64,000 nucleotides of DNA from Gemmatimonadota bacterium (GTDB lineage Bacteria > Gemmatimonadota > Gemmatimonadetes > Gemmatimonadales > Gemmatimonadaceae), in assembly GCA_016704465.1 (NCBI GenBank), contig JADJAD010000001.1, forward strand, positions 744,001 through 808,000. The letters are read 5' to 3'. Under the pieces are notes generated by a model, which ran no database searches, was not told where the DNA came from, and saw nothing but the letters and a program-made list of their open reading frames with translations. Both the position numbers and the translations under genes were made by a program. Positions 18,113 to 26,480 of the stretch are shown here, in pieces (positions within the stretch are counted from its first letter, which is position 1; each line of letters starts with the position of its first letter).

Positions 18113-18457
18113 ATGGCTTCCAGGAAATCGTCACCCAAGTCGAAAGTCACGGGCGCAGGTGGCGCACTGCTGCAAGCGGCGACGAATCCCGAGGAGGTGC
18201 TTGGAACGGGCGGTGTTCCCAACTTCAAGTTGTACAGCGACCATGCATCCCGCACGGAGCCTACGTTCTGGTTCGAGCTGCATACCGCAATCCGGTTCTC
18301 ATCGCAGGCGGAGTTGGATGCGATCACGGCGGCACTTGCACAGCCGGACGACGCGAAGGCCCAAGCCGCCATCATGACCGGGACGATCGACGCAAAGGTC
18401 GACAGGAACAAGCTTACTGTTCTCTTGTTGACTGCACTGAGCATGCGCACGCCCTGA
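18113..18457 (+). CDS. Small protein B, paralogue of the 15095-15391 product
   Basis: 114 residues, ATG at 18113 preceded by a good Shine-Dalgarno (aggag, 7-8 bases upstream). The Lys/Ser-rich N-terminus (ASRKSSPKSK) is followed by GGALLQAATNPEEVLGTGG, then VPNFKLYSD, WFELHTAIR, TGTIDAKVDR and LLTAL. The GTGGVPN, WFE-HT-IR, ID--V-R and LL-AL blocks align with small protein A in the same order. No signal peptide or recognised domain. It is transcribed divergently from the kinase with 62 bp between start codons, so both promoters must share that gap. Function unknown. Confidence 0.75.
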   Translation: MASRKSSPKSKVTGAGGALLQAATNPEEVLGTGGVPNFKLYSDHASRTEPTFWFELHTAIRFSSQAELDAITAALAQPDDAKAQAAIMTGTIDAKVDRNKLTVLLLTALSMRTP

Positions 18458-18718
18458 CCGGCTTCCGAGTGCGAGTCGAGGGCAGCAAGATCCTCTATCC
18501 ATCTCGGTGCTCCTTGGTCAGCAGTGGCATGACACCCTCGCTTCGGCCGACGGCGACGCCTAATGGCCCGTTCGAAGCCCATCGGCAGACTGGCCGACGG
18601 TCGATGCGCGGGCGGCCAAGCATGCGGCCGATGGCGCGGAACGGCTAGGGAACGCTGGTGTCACGATCGGTGGACGGCGCGCCGATAGTCTGGCTCGCAC
18701 ACACTTCGGAGCCGTCAG

Positions 18719-19381
18719 ATGCGCGCCAGCACCTCGCCTCTCGCCGCCAGCCCTTCCTCCTCCTACGATTCCCTTCACTCCTACCTGCAAGCGCTCGAAT
18801 GCTTCGGCGTACCCTTTGTCTGTTACGGCGGCAACGGGTCGCGGCTGCTTGCCTCGCCTGATGCCCGGAAGGAACTGGAGAGCTGCGGCGGACCGAACAC
18901 CATTGAGCGGTGTGATGCGCTCGCCCGTGAGGAGATCTTCCGGCGTGCACCTCGCGGAGACACGAGGGGGATCTCCTGCGTCCGAGTCGCTGCCGCCGAC
19001 GTAGCGGGAAGCGAACTCGCGGTATTCATGACGCGTGGCCACTGCGAGGGTATTGCAGCCGTCGTCGTACTCAAGGCCCGGCGCCTCGCCATGCGAGACG
19101 CGGCGGAACTGTCGCCGCTCAGCACGCGCGAGCGGCAGGTGGCGCAACTTATCGCCCTCGGGTTCGCCACTAAGGCTGCCGCGGCGCGACTCGGCATCAG
19201 CGTCCACACGGCGCGCCATCACATCGAAAGGGTATATGCCAAGCTGGGAGTGCACACGCGCGCCGAGATCGCCCGCGCACTCATGGCATCGAGCTCGCCC
19301 CCAGGGCGTGGAGGGTCATCCATCGAGGCGCTTCGACCTCTATGCGACGCCGGTCGCAGCGCGATACGTGTGGTACCCTGA
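18719..19381 (+). CDS. LuxR/GerE-type transcriptional regulator
   Basis: 220 residues. The C-terminal part (about 133-190) is a GerE-type helix-turn-helix: LSTRERQVAQLIALG, then AAARLGISVHTARHHIERVYAKLGVHTRAEI, with the conserved spacing of NarL/LuxR DNA-binding domains. The N-terminal ~130 residues contain four Cys and no clear receiver aspartate, so it is not an obvious response regulator; a degenerate PAS or GAF-like fold is possible. It lies downstream of small protein B on the same strand after 261 bp of non-coding DNA. Targets unknown. Confidence 0.85.
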   Translation: MRASTSPLAASPSSSYDSLHSYLQALECFGVPFVCYGGNGSRLLASPDARKELESCGGPNTIERCDALAREEIFRRAPRGDTRGISCVRVAAADVAGSELAVFMTRGHCEGIAAVVVLKARRLAMRDAAELSPLSTRERQVAQLIALGFATKAAAARLGISVHTARHHIERVYAKLGVHTRAEIARALMASSSPPGRGGSSIEALRPLCDAGRSAIRVVP

Positions 19382-19937
19382 GCGACTGCGGTGGCCCGTT
19401 CTCCTCCTGATAGCGGCTTTCATGGCGATGGCCGGGGGTCCGGGTCGCTCGCAGTCGAGCGCTTGGATGGGACGTGTCGTCATCGAATGGCTACAGGATG
19501 GTCGGCGATTCCGGCTCCTGGAGGAGTTCGCATTCGTTGATGCCTCGGGCGAGGTGTGGCGCGTCTCGAAGGGAACCGAGGTCGAAGGGTCGTGCTTCCC
19601 CTCGCAATTCACGCGCTTCCTCGGCCATCCCTTCTCCGGTCCGCAGCGACGGGCCGCGGTGGTGTATGAGGTCTCCTGTCAAAAGAGGGAGCGCGGGTGG
19701 CGCGAGGTTCAGCGCATGTTCCATGAGGCAGTACTCCTCGACGGCGTGACTCCGGTCGAGGCGAAGGTGATGTACTTCGCACTCTTCAACTTCGGCCGGC
19801 GCTGGGGAACGACCCCGTCTCGTGCGATCTCAACGGACAACGATTTCTTGCGTGGAGCGCGCTACATCCGAATGCATTCCGACATCACCTTGTCTGCGAT
19901 CGAACGGCTGTCGCCGGCGGCGCTCCGGCAGCAGTAG
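19368..19937 (+). CDS. DUF1353 family protein, probably exported
   Basis: 189 residues from a GTG at 19368, chosen because it includes a signal-like segment (WPVLLLIAAFMAMAGG); the next ATG at 19422 would cut into it. The body matches DUF1353: VVIEWLQDGRRFRLLEEFAFVD, then GEVWRVSKGTEVEGSCFP, HPFSGPQRRAAVVYEVSC, VQRMFHEAVLLDGV and AKVMYFALFNFGRRW. In many members the last two blocks read DGASIPR and VHDYYC; here the usual Asp and His in those positions are absent, so any activity relying on them may be lost. It overlaps the LuxR-type gene by 14 bp, suggesting coupled translation. Confidence 0.75.
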   Translation: MWYPERLRWPVLLLIAAFMAMAGGPGRSQSSAWMGRVVIEWLQDGRRFRLLEEFAFVDASGEVWRVSKGTEVEGSCFPSQFTRFLGHPFSGPQRRAAVVYEVSCQKRERGWREVQRMFHEAVLLDGVTPVEAKVMYFALFNFGRRWGTTPSRAISTDNDFLRGARYIRMHSDITLSAIERLSPAALRQQ

Positions 19938-19978
19938 TGCTGGCGCGGTTGTCGCGGCAAGGTGGCGCTGCCGACAGT

Positions 19979-20003
19979 TTGTGAGGTGGAGAGCTGGTAA
20001 GAC
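19979..20003 (+). other. Remnant resembling the 3' end of the cyclodeaminase gene
   Basis: The sequence encodes EVESW followed by TAA and continues like the end of the cyclodeaminase gene at 13079-13103 (EVENW then TAA). About 23 of 25 bases agree. It lies in a non-coding gap and, like its counterpart, is followed within 10 bp by a hairpin. Confidence 0.5.
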
Positions 20004-20009
20004 GCAAAG

Positions 20010-20045
20010 AGTCGCCGCAGGAGCTGCAAGGCCCCTGCGGCGACT
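20010..20045. terminator. Bidirectional terminator hairpin
   Basis: Perfect 12-bp stem (agtcgccgcagg / cctgcggcgact) with a 12-base loop, followed by a T-rich tract on the + strand. It lies between the convergent DUF1353 and amidohydrolase genes. Confidence 0.75.
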
Positions 20046-20060
20046 GTTTGTTTGTGCAGG

Positions 20061-23000
20061 CTACGGCCGCACCCCCGCATTGACCTGCGGCGCCGCCTGC
20101 CGCCACGGCTGCGCCGGCAGCGCGCGCTGGCGCGGCCACGTCTCGTCCAGCGTATTGCCATCGTAGAGCCGCCCGTTCCGCATCACACGACTCACCGTGT
20201 TGGTATTGCGGATGTTCGCCAGCGGATCAGCGTCGAGCACCAACAGGTCGGCCAGCTTGCCCGGCTCCAGCGACCCGAGGTCCCCCGCCAGCCCCAACGC
20301 GTCGGCCCCCATGAGCGTCGCCACGCGCAGCGCCTCGTGGTTGGTGAACCCGCCCGATGCCACCGTCCACAGCTCCCAATGGTAGCCCAGCCCTTGCAGC
20401 TGACCGTGGCTCCCGATTCCCGCCTTGCCACCAGCTGCGATCAGGTCGCGGATGACCTTGGCGTGCTCCTTGAAGTTGTACTCCTCATCCAGGAACCACC
20501 CCGCCGGACCCGGTGAGCCCCCCGCCCCCTGCCCGCGCCGCCGCGTCTTGGAATCCAGATCGTCATCCGGCGTGAAGCGCCGCAGCTTCGCATCCTTGTT
20601 CGGGTTCTCCTTCGTATAGTAGTAGTTCTCGGCCCACGGCCCGCCGTAGGTGACCAGCAGCGTCGGCGTGGAGACCGTGCCCGATGCGGCAAACAGCTTG
20701 AGCACGTCGTCGTAGAGCGGGGTGATCGGGAGGTTGTGCTCCACGCCGCTGTAGCCGTCGATCGCCATCGTGATGTTCGTGCGGAAGGCGAGCCCCGCCT
20801 CGGTCGTCGGCATGAGTCGCAGCTCGCGCGCCGCCATCATGATCCACTGCCGCACCTGCCGGTTCCCCGCCCCGTACATCTTGATCGTCTTGGTGTCGTA
20901 GTACTCGCTGTAGCGCTTGAGCACGTTGCGCGCATTCTCCAACGACCGGATGCGCTCACCAGCGAACACCCCAGGCCCCGTGGAATAAATGCGCGGCCCC
21001 ACCAGGTCGCCGGTGGTCACGCGGTCGGCATAGGTGAGCACGTCGGTCGAGCCGGTCTGCGGATCGCGCGTCGTCGTTACGCCGTAGGCCAGGTTGGCGA
21101 GCAGTGCCCACGGTTGGGCGGTGTGGATGTCGGGCGAATGGCGGAAGTGGGAGTGAGTGTCCACGAAGCCCGGGACAATCGTCTTGCCCGCCACGTCGAT
21201 CACCTGTGCTCCTTGCGGGACCTCCACCGAGCCACGGCGCCCCACCGCGACGATGCGGTTGTCGCGTACCACGATATCGGCATCGTCGATGATCTCGTCG
21301 CCGCGCATCGTGATCGCCTTGGCCCCGCGCAGCACCACCGCGCCGCGCGGGATGTCGCGGATTCCCGTCACCCGCACGCGAGTCTCTGTCGGCTTGTAGG
21401 TCGCCGTCGTCGTGTCGCGCGGCGTAGCGCGGGCCGCCGAGTCGCCGGCCGGGGCGGCAGCGCGTGCTGCATCGGCCGCTCGGCGCGCGGCGCGCACCGA
21501 GTCATCGAACGCCTTGGCCCGATCGAGATCGTAGGTCACGAGCGCGTTGCCGATCGACCAGTGCACCACTCGACCGTTCTTCTGCCAGACCGGGAACTCG
21601 CCACCGATGTCCGACAGGCGGCGCACCGGGGTCGGGGCCGCGTCGGGGGTGGCGACCGAGATCACCGGGACCTGCCCGCCGACCAGCGGCACCGTCACCA
21701 CATAGAAGTCGGACCCCACCTGTGCCAGCGCCTGGTCGCCCGTGGGCGCCATGCGCACCGTGCCGGCGTTAGGCGGTGTGCCGCCACCGGGCTGCCCCTG
21801 CCCCGTCACCCGCACGTGCTGCCGCAGGTCGGTGCCGTCCATGCGGAAGGAAACGAGCCCCTGCTGGCCGTTGTAGGCGAACAGGCGCGCCGGGTCGGCG
21901 GTGAAGTGCGGATCAGCCAGTCCGCCCGCGGCCCGGATGTACGTCGTTGCTCCTCCGTCGGCCGGGACCCAGACGAAGCGCGCCGACTGCCCGCCGCCGA
22001 AGCGCTGGAGTGCCTCGCGCAGCTCGCGGGCGTCGGCCTGCATCGCCACGAGGCGCGTTCCGTCCGGCGACCACTGCGTCGCGTAGTAGGTGGCCGCCTC
22101 GCGCGTGAGGCGCACCGGCTGGCCGCGTCCGTCGGCGCGCATCTTATAGATGTGTCCACCGTCCGTGCCCCAGGTGACGTACGCCACCCACGCACCGTCG
22201 GGCGACCAGGTCGGGTGATACTCACCCTCGGTCGCGCCGGCGATCTTGCGGGGTTCACTCGGCGGCAGGTCCATCACGTACAGGTCGCCTAACGCCGAGA
22301 AGGCCACGCGCTTGCCATCGGGCGAGGGGACCGCGTCGCGGATCTGCGAGGCGACGATCGTCGGCGTGTCCGCGACCGGGTACTGGAACTTCACTTCGGG
22401 ACCGATCGCCACATCCACGTCGATGCTGAACGGGATCTTCGTCGCTGCCGTCCCGTCCACCGGGACCCGCCAGATCTCCCCGCCGTAGCTGATCACCACC
22501 GCCTTGCTGTCGGGGGTGAAGTCGTAGCCCGGCAGGGCGTCGATCTCCAGCATCGCTTCCTGGTTATCGCGCTGGATGGGATAGGCCAGCCAGCGCTCCT
22601 CGCCCGTCGTCAGGTCGCGCAGCCGCAGCCCCGTCTTCTCCTCGTAGCGCGATCCGTAGGTCAGCCACTTCCCGTCCGGCGAGATCGCCGGGCGGAAGGC
22701 CGCGCCGTAGCGCGAGGTCATCGTCGTCGTCGTGCCCAGCTCGCGGTCGTAGGCTGCCAGCTGGTATGACGGGAAGATCTGGTTGTAGGAGAAGCCCCCC
22801 TGCCGAGTGGCGTACCAGAGGTAGCGGCCGTCGGGGGTGAAGGCCGCGCCGAGCGCCGATTGCGGCGCGGGCTCGCGAATCACCTGGATCCCGGCGCCCC
22901 CGTCCACGTGATAGAGAAAGATCTTGGGCGCCCCGGTCACCGAGCGCGTGACCGCGACGTACTTCCCGTCCGGCGTCCACTCGGGCGAGACGAACATGTC

Positions 23001-23432
23001 GTCCGTCGTCTTGGACAGCTGCAGCGTATCGCGCCCGTCGGCGCCGATCACCCACACGTTGTTGCCGCCGCTGCGGTCGCTGATGAAGGCGACGCGCTTG
23101 CCGTCGGGACTCCAGCGGGGTTGGGCGTCGTGGGCCATGCCGCTGGTGAGGCGCGTGGCCGAGCCGCCGGCCATGGGGATGGTGTAGAGGTCGCCGAGCA
23201 GGTCGAGGACGATGCGTTGGCCGTCGGGGGAGACGTCTACTGACATCCAGGAGCCCTTGGTGGCCGTGTAGCGCAGGTGGCGGGAGGCTTCGAGGGGGAG
23301 GGGGAGTCGGGTGGCGGGGCGGGCGGCCGGCGTGGCGGGGGTCTGCGCGAGCGCCGGACGCGGGATCGCCGGGGTGGCGAGCGCGAACAGGGTGGCGGCG
23401 GCGAGGGTCGCGGAGGGAGGGGAGGAGCGCAT
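20061..23432 (-). CDS. Exported amidohydrolase with N-terminal TolB-like propeller
   Basis: 1123 residues from the ATG at 23432, which begins a signal peptide (LAAATLFALATPA, cleavage near ALAQ). About 70-640 form WD40/TolB-like beta-propeller repeats (repeated SPDGKRVAF / SPDGTRLVAM / TPDGKYVAV blades). From about residue 700 there is a metal-dependent amidohydrolase: leading beta-sandwich (ITMRGDEIIDDADIVVRDNRIVAVG), the metal-binding HSH at residues 760-762, a metal-ligand His region and the C-terminal LEPGKLADLLVLDADPL block. Known members include imidazolonepropionase-like and peptidase-like enzymes; the substrate here is not predictable. Similar propeller-amidohydrolase proteins are common in Gemmatimonadota. 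Confidence 0.92.
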   Translation of the reverse strand: MRSSPPSATLAAATLFALATPAIPRPALAQTPATPAARPATRLPLPLEASRHLRYTATKGSWMSVDVSPDGQRIVLDLLGDLYTIPMAGGSATRLTSGMAHDAQPRWSPDGKRVAFISDRSGGNNVWVIGADGRDTLQLSKTTDDMFVSPEWTPDGKYVAVTRSVTGAPKIFLYHVDGGAGIQVIREPAPQSALGAAFTPDGRYLWYATRQGGFSYNQIFPSYQLAAYDRELGTTTTMTSRYGAAFRPAISPDGKWLTYGSRYEEKTGLRLRDLTTGEERWLAYPIQRDNQEAMLEIDALPGYDFTPDSKAVVISYGGEIWRVPVDGTAATKIPFSIDVDVAIGPEVKFQYPVADTPTIVASQIRDAVPSPDGKRVAFSALGDLYVMDLPPSEPRKIAGATEGEYHPTWSPDGAWVAYVTWGTDGGHIYKMRADGRGQPVRLTREAATYYATQWSPDGTRLVAMQADARELREALQRFGGGQSARFVWVPADGGATTYIRAAGGLADPHFTADPARLFAYNGQQGLVSFRMDGTDLRQHVRVTGQGQPGGGTPPNAGTVRMAPTGDQALAQVGSDFYVVTVPLVGGQVPVISVATPDAAPTPVRRLSDIGGEFPVWQKNGRVVHWSIGNALVTYDLDRAKAFDDSVRAARRAADAARAAAPAGDSAARATPRDTTTATYKPTETRVRVTGIRDIPRGAVVLRGAKAITMRGDEIIDDADIVVRDNRIVAVGRRGSVEVPQGAQVIDVAGKTIVPGFVDTHSHFRHSPDIHTAQPWALLANLAYGVTTTRDPQTGSTDVLTYADRVTTGDLVGPRIYSTGPGVFAGERIRSLENARNVLKRYSEYYDTKTIKMYGAGNRQVRQWIMMAARELRLMPTTEAGLAFRTNITMAIDGYSGVEHNLPITPLYDDVLKLFAASGTVSTPTLLVTYGGPWAENYYYTKENPNKDAKLRRFTPDDDLDSKTRRRGQGAGGSPGPAGWFLDEEYNFKEHAKVIRDLIAAGGKAGIGSHGQLQGLGYHWELWTVASGGFTNHEALRVATLMGADALGLAGDLGSLEPGKLADLLVLDADPLANIRNTNTVSRVMRNGRLYDGNTLDETWPRQRALPAQPWRQAAPQVNAGVRP

Positions 23433-23660
23433 CGTCGATCGGGGTGCCTGGGAGGGGTGCCCGGTTCCGTGGTCGGACGGGGGGGGCGCGGGGAACATTG
23501 CGCCGGGTGGGGGATCGCGCTACCGGTGGAGCGGTGTCAGGGTGGCGTGCTAGGATACCGGGGCCGGGGGCGTCCTAGGGTCCGACAGGGGTAGTGCACG
23601 TTGGTGGATCCGGCTGCCGGGCGTAGGGCCTGGCGCTGTGACACTCGGCGGAGGTCTGCC

Positions 23661-24038
23661 ATGCGAGTGCGCGCTCGTTCGACCGTTCGTGTTGCGTTGC
23701 GGCACGCGGCGCTTGTCGCGAGCCTGCTGGCGGCCGGTTGCCGCTCCGACGTGACGACGCCCGGCATCCCGGGCGAGCCGCCGTATCTCCGGGGGGTGAT
23801 CACGGAGGTCGGCGCGAGCTGGGGCTATCGGCTCGAGGGGACCCCGGGGCCGCAGTTTCAGGAGTCCAAGGCGTACTTCGGCGTGCGCGGCGCCACGATC
23901 CTGCGGCGGAGCGGGGAGCGGGCCGACGTCTCGGCGCTCGTGGTCGGCGAGGAGGTGAGCATCTGGATCACGGGACTCGTGCGGGAGTCGTATCCGGTGC
24001 AGGTGGATGCGGTGGTGGTGGTGGTGGAGTCGGGGTGA
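23661..24038 (+). CDS. Small lipoprotein, DUF3221-like
   Basis: 125 residues from the ATG at 23661, preceded by a good Shine-Dalgarno (cggagg). The signal peptide ends in a lipobox (LLAAGC), so the protein should be a lipoprotein. The mature part (YLRGVITEVG, then VGEEVSIWITGLVRESYPVQVDAVVV) resembles DUF3221/YobA-type domains, which carry a similar GxIxESYPxQ motif. Function unknown. It is divergent from the propeller-amidohydrolase. Confidence 0.75.
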   Translation: MRVRARSTVRVALRHAALVASLLAAGCRSDVTTPGIPGEPPYLRGVITEVGASWGYRLEGTPGPQFQESKAYFGVRGATILRRSGERADVSALVVGEEVSIWITGLVRESYPVQVDAVVVVVESG

Positions 24039-24478
24039 TGACGAGTTGCCGGCGTGAGATGTCGGCCTGGGTGTGCGACTGACGGATCGAGGCGCGTTGG
24101 CTGCGGCCTCGGGTTACGGCCGGGGCCGGCGGGCTGCGGCTGGCGGAGGTCGGAGGAAGTGCACGCGACGCTCCGATGGCTATCGTGATTATGGGCTGTT
24201 GTGACGCATGATAATCCAGCTCCGCGCGGGCGCAGATCGGCATGTAAGGTGTTGTCTTTGTGCGGGCTGCGGGGGGTGTTACGCGCTGTCGTCGCTCGGA
24301 TTATGCTGCGGAGGCGCGCCGTCGAAACTGGGCTTTGCTGCGATTATTGGTTTCGGCGGAACGGGCTAATACACATTGGGCTGTAGAATTTGCCCGGCTC
24401 GCGCCTCCCTGAGCGCACACGAGGCGGTGCGGTATGCCCAGAGCGGACGAAGCCAGTCGCCGAGGTGGGCGCGAGCGC
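24039..24478. other. Gap beside the transposase remnant
   Basis: No gene is supported. The right part (about 24170-24390) is richer in A/T than its surroundings, as expected near an insertion seam. I could not identify an inverted-repeat end of the element. Confidence 0.45.
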
Positions 24479-25261
24479 CTAACGGCGGGCGTGAAGCGCC
24501 TGCGGGGCGTGGCGCCCGTCCGTTAGGGCGGCGTAGCCCGCGTGGGCCAGTTTCTCGATGTTGTGCACGAGGCAGAAGAGCTTCCACTGTCGGTCCACGT
24601 TCGCGCGGCCGCGGAGCGTGAAGCGCTCGAGCGCCTTGTTGTGGCGCAGGTTCGCGAAGACCGGCTCCACCGTCGCGAAGCGCCGCCCGTACTGCGCGCG
24701 GCCCTCTGGCGTGTCGAGGCGGCGCTGCATCTGGCGGGTGATGCTCTCGGGGCGCCCCGGGGCCGGCCCGTCGAAGAACATCACCTGCCGCGTCGCCGTG
24801 CGATCGGGCGTGCGCAGGCAGCGGGCGCGCTGCGCACACGGCACACAGTCGCGCTTCGCGCCCATGAACGGTGTGCCTCGATAGCCCCGGATCACCTAGT
24901 CCTTCCCCTTCCGGTGGAGCGACTTCCCTGCGGGGCACACACAGGTGCGCGTCTCGGGATCATAGGTGAAGTCGCTCGGGTGATACAGCGCCAGGCGTGC
25001 CGGGACGCGCGACGTGTCGTGTAGGGGATCGGGCCCCTGCTGGTGGCGCGTCTGCGTCGCGAAGCGCTCGTCCCGGGCGCGCATGCCGTTGTCCGCGATC
25101 AGCGCGGGACGGCCCTGCGCCGCGAGGGCGCGGAGGTTCGCTTCACTGTGGTAGCCGGCGTCGGCCGTGATCAGCGTCGTGGCGGTCGCGTGCGGGGCGA
25201 GGGCGGCGACCACGGGCAGCAGCAGCTCCTGTTCTGTTCCGGTACCGTACGCCTGTGCGTG
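24479..25261 (-). mobile_element. IS1182-type transposase remnant (C-terminal half)
   Basis: Reads from HAQAYGTGTEQELLLPVV through TADAGYHSEANL, TYDPETRTCVCPAGKSLHRKG, then GYRGTPFMGAKRDCVPC and FANLRHNKALERFTLRGR to a stop at 24479: the distal half of an IS1182-family (DDE_Tnp_1_6) transposase. It is inactive on two counts. The N-terminal half is missing and replaced by the start of an amidohydrolase gene, and an in-frame TAG lies at 24896-24898 between KGKD and VIRGYRG. The Cys-x2-Cys and Cys-x-Cys pairs typical of the family C-terminus are preserved. No terminal repeats were found. Confidence 0.85.
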
Positions 25262-25492
25262 AATGACGAACATGCCGGTACCGTCGAGCGTTGCGCGCGC
25301 GCGCGTTTCCGCCGAGGCTCCCTCGATGCGCGTGATACGTCGTCCCTCGATCACGATCGACTGGCGTGGATGCAGCCGACCGTTGGTAACGTCGACGATG
25401 GTGACGTTGTCGATCGTGGTGACTTGCGCGCGTATCGAGGGCGCGGACGTCAGGGCGCACGCCGTCAGCAGCAGGAATCGAAGTGCGATCAT
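25262..25492 (-). pseudogene. Amidohydrolase gene fragment (5' end only)
   Basis: Signal peptide (MIALRFLLLTACALTSAPS, cleavage near IRAQ) followed by the opening beta-strands of an exported amidohydrolase (TIDNVTIVDVTNGRLHPRQS, then GRRITRIEG and LDGTGMFVI). A normal gene would continue with PGLWDMHxH, the metal site; instead the frame switches after FVI directly into transposase sequence (HAQAYG) near 25261. The result is an open chimeric frame of about 200 codons that cannot be a working enzyme. Confidence 0.8.
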
Positions 25493-25726
25493 TGGTTCGT
25501 GGTGACTGGCGCCGGAGCGGAGGTCAGTCAGGCGGGATGGTACCACCGATCGACGAGGTGAACTCGGACACGATCAGCAGGCACATGATCTCACCCTTGG
25601 TGATCGTGTTGAGCGGTGCGAGGTCTCCCGGAGGAAACGCACGTCGTGCAGCAGTCGCTGCAGCTTTCACCGATGCGTCGAATGGGCAGCTCCCTAATCG
25701 ACACGAGCGGTAGATTGTCGCCCATC

Positions 25727-26267
25727 ATGGACGTCCGCGATGCCGCCAGTCTCCTCGCACCCGTCCGACCGCGGCTGCACTCCCCCGGCCCATGGGTCGA
25801 CCTCGGTTGCGGCGACGGGACGTTCACGGCGGCCCTCGCCGAACAGCTTCCGTCCCACAGCACGATCGAGGCGGTCGACCGCGACGCGGACGCGCTGCGC
25901 CGGGTGCCACCGCTCCACGCGGGGATCGTGATCCGGACCACGCAGTGCGACTTCGACGCACGACCACTTCCATGGAGCGGGCTCGCCGGTGTGCTGATGG
26001 CCAACGCGCTCCACTTCGTGGCAGGGCAGGAAGCGCTGCTCGAGCACCTGGCCGCATCGCTGCGGCCGAGCGGGCACCTGCTCGTCGTCGAATACGATTC
26101 GGAGACGCCGAAAGGAGAGATGGGTGCCGCACCCTGTGAGCGCCCGCTCTCTAACGCGCCTCGCCTCGGCGACCGGCTTCACTCCGCCCGTCCCTCTCGG
26201 CAGGCGCCGGTCGTTATACGGGGGCGTGATGTACGCGGCGTTGCTGGCACGATCGGTAACTCGTTAG
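25727..26267 (+). pseudogene. SAM-dependent methyltransferase with one frameshift
   Basis: Class I methyltransferase. Motif I is WVDLGCGDGTFTAALAE, then IEAVDRDADAL, a NALHF segment and the LRPSGHLLVVEYD strand. After about 26105 the frame is wrong. Reading one base on, from about 26120, gives the expected end (WVPHPVSARSLTRLA, then GFTPPVPLG and YGGVMYAALLARSV) with a stop at 26265-26267. A single extra base between about 26100 and 26122 explains this. Start chosen at the ATG at 25727 because the fold begins just after it. The unshifted frame runs on to 26323 with unrelated sequence. Substrate unknown. Confidence 0.8.
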
Positions 26268-26480
26268 GTATCGCGCCGGCCAGGGGCCGCGGCGAAGGCG
26301 GACCGGAACAGACGGGCGCGTGATGTCATGCACGGCGTGACTCGACGCGACGGGCGCCGGCCTCGCGTGGGGACTACCCGCATATCCTCGGCGCGTCCCC
26401 GTTGATAGAATGTGTGCGCAGGCCCTTCGCCCCCACGTCTTCGCCGCGCGCCGCGGCGTCCAACTCCCTGCCCGCACCGC

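Noticed and set aside
20736..22292. 518-codon plus-strand frame opposite the large amidohydrolase
   Set aside because: Antisense of a clear propeller domain; no start context or domain.
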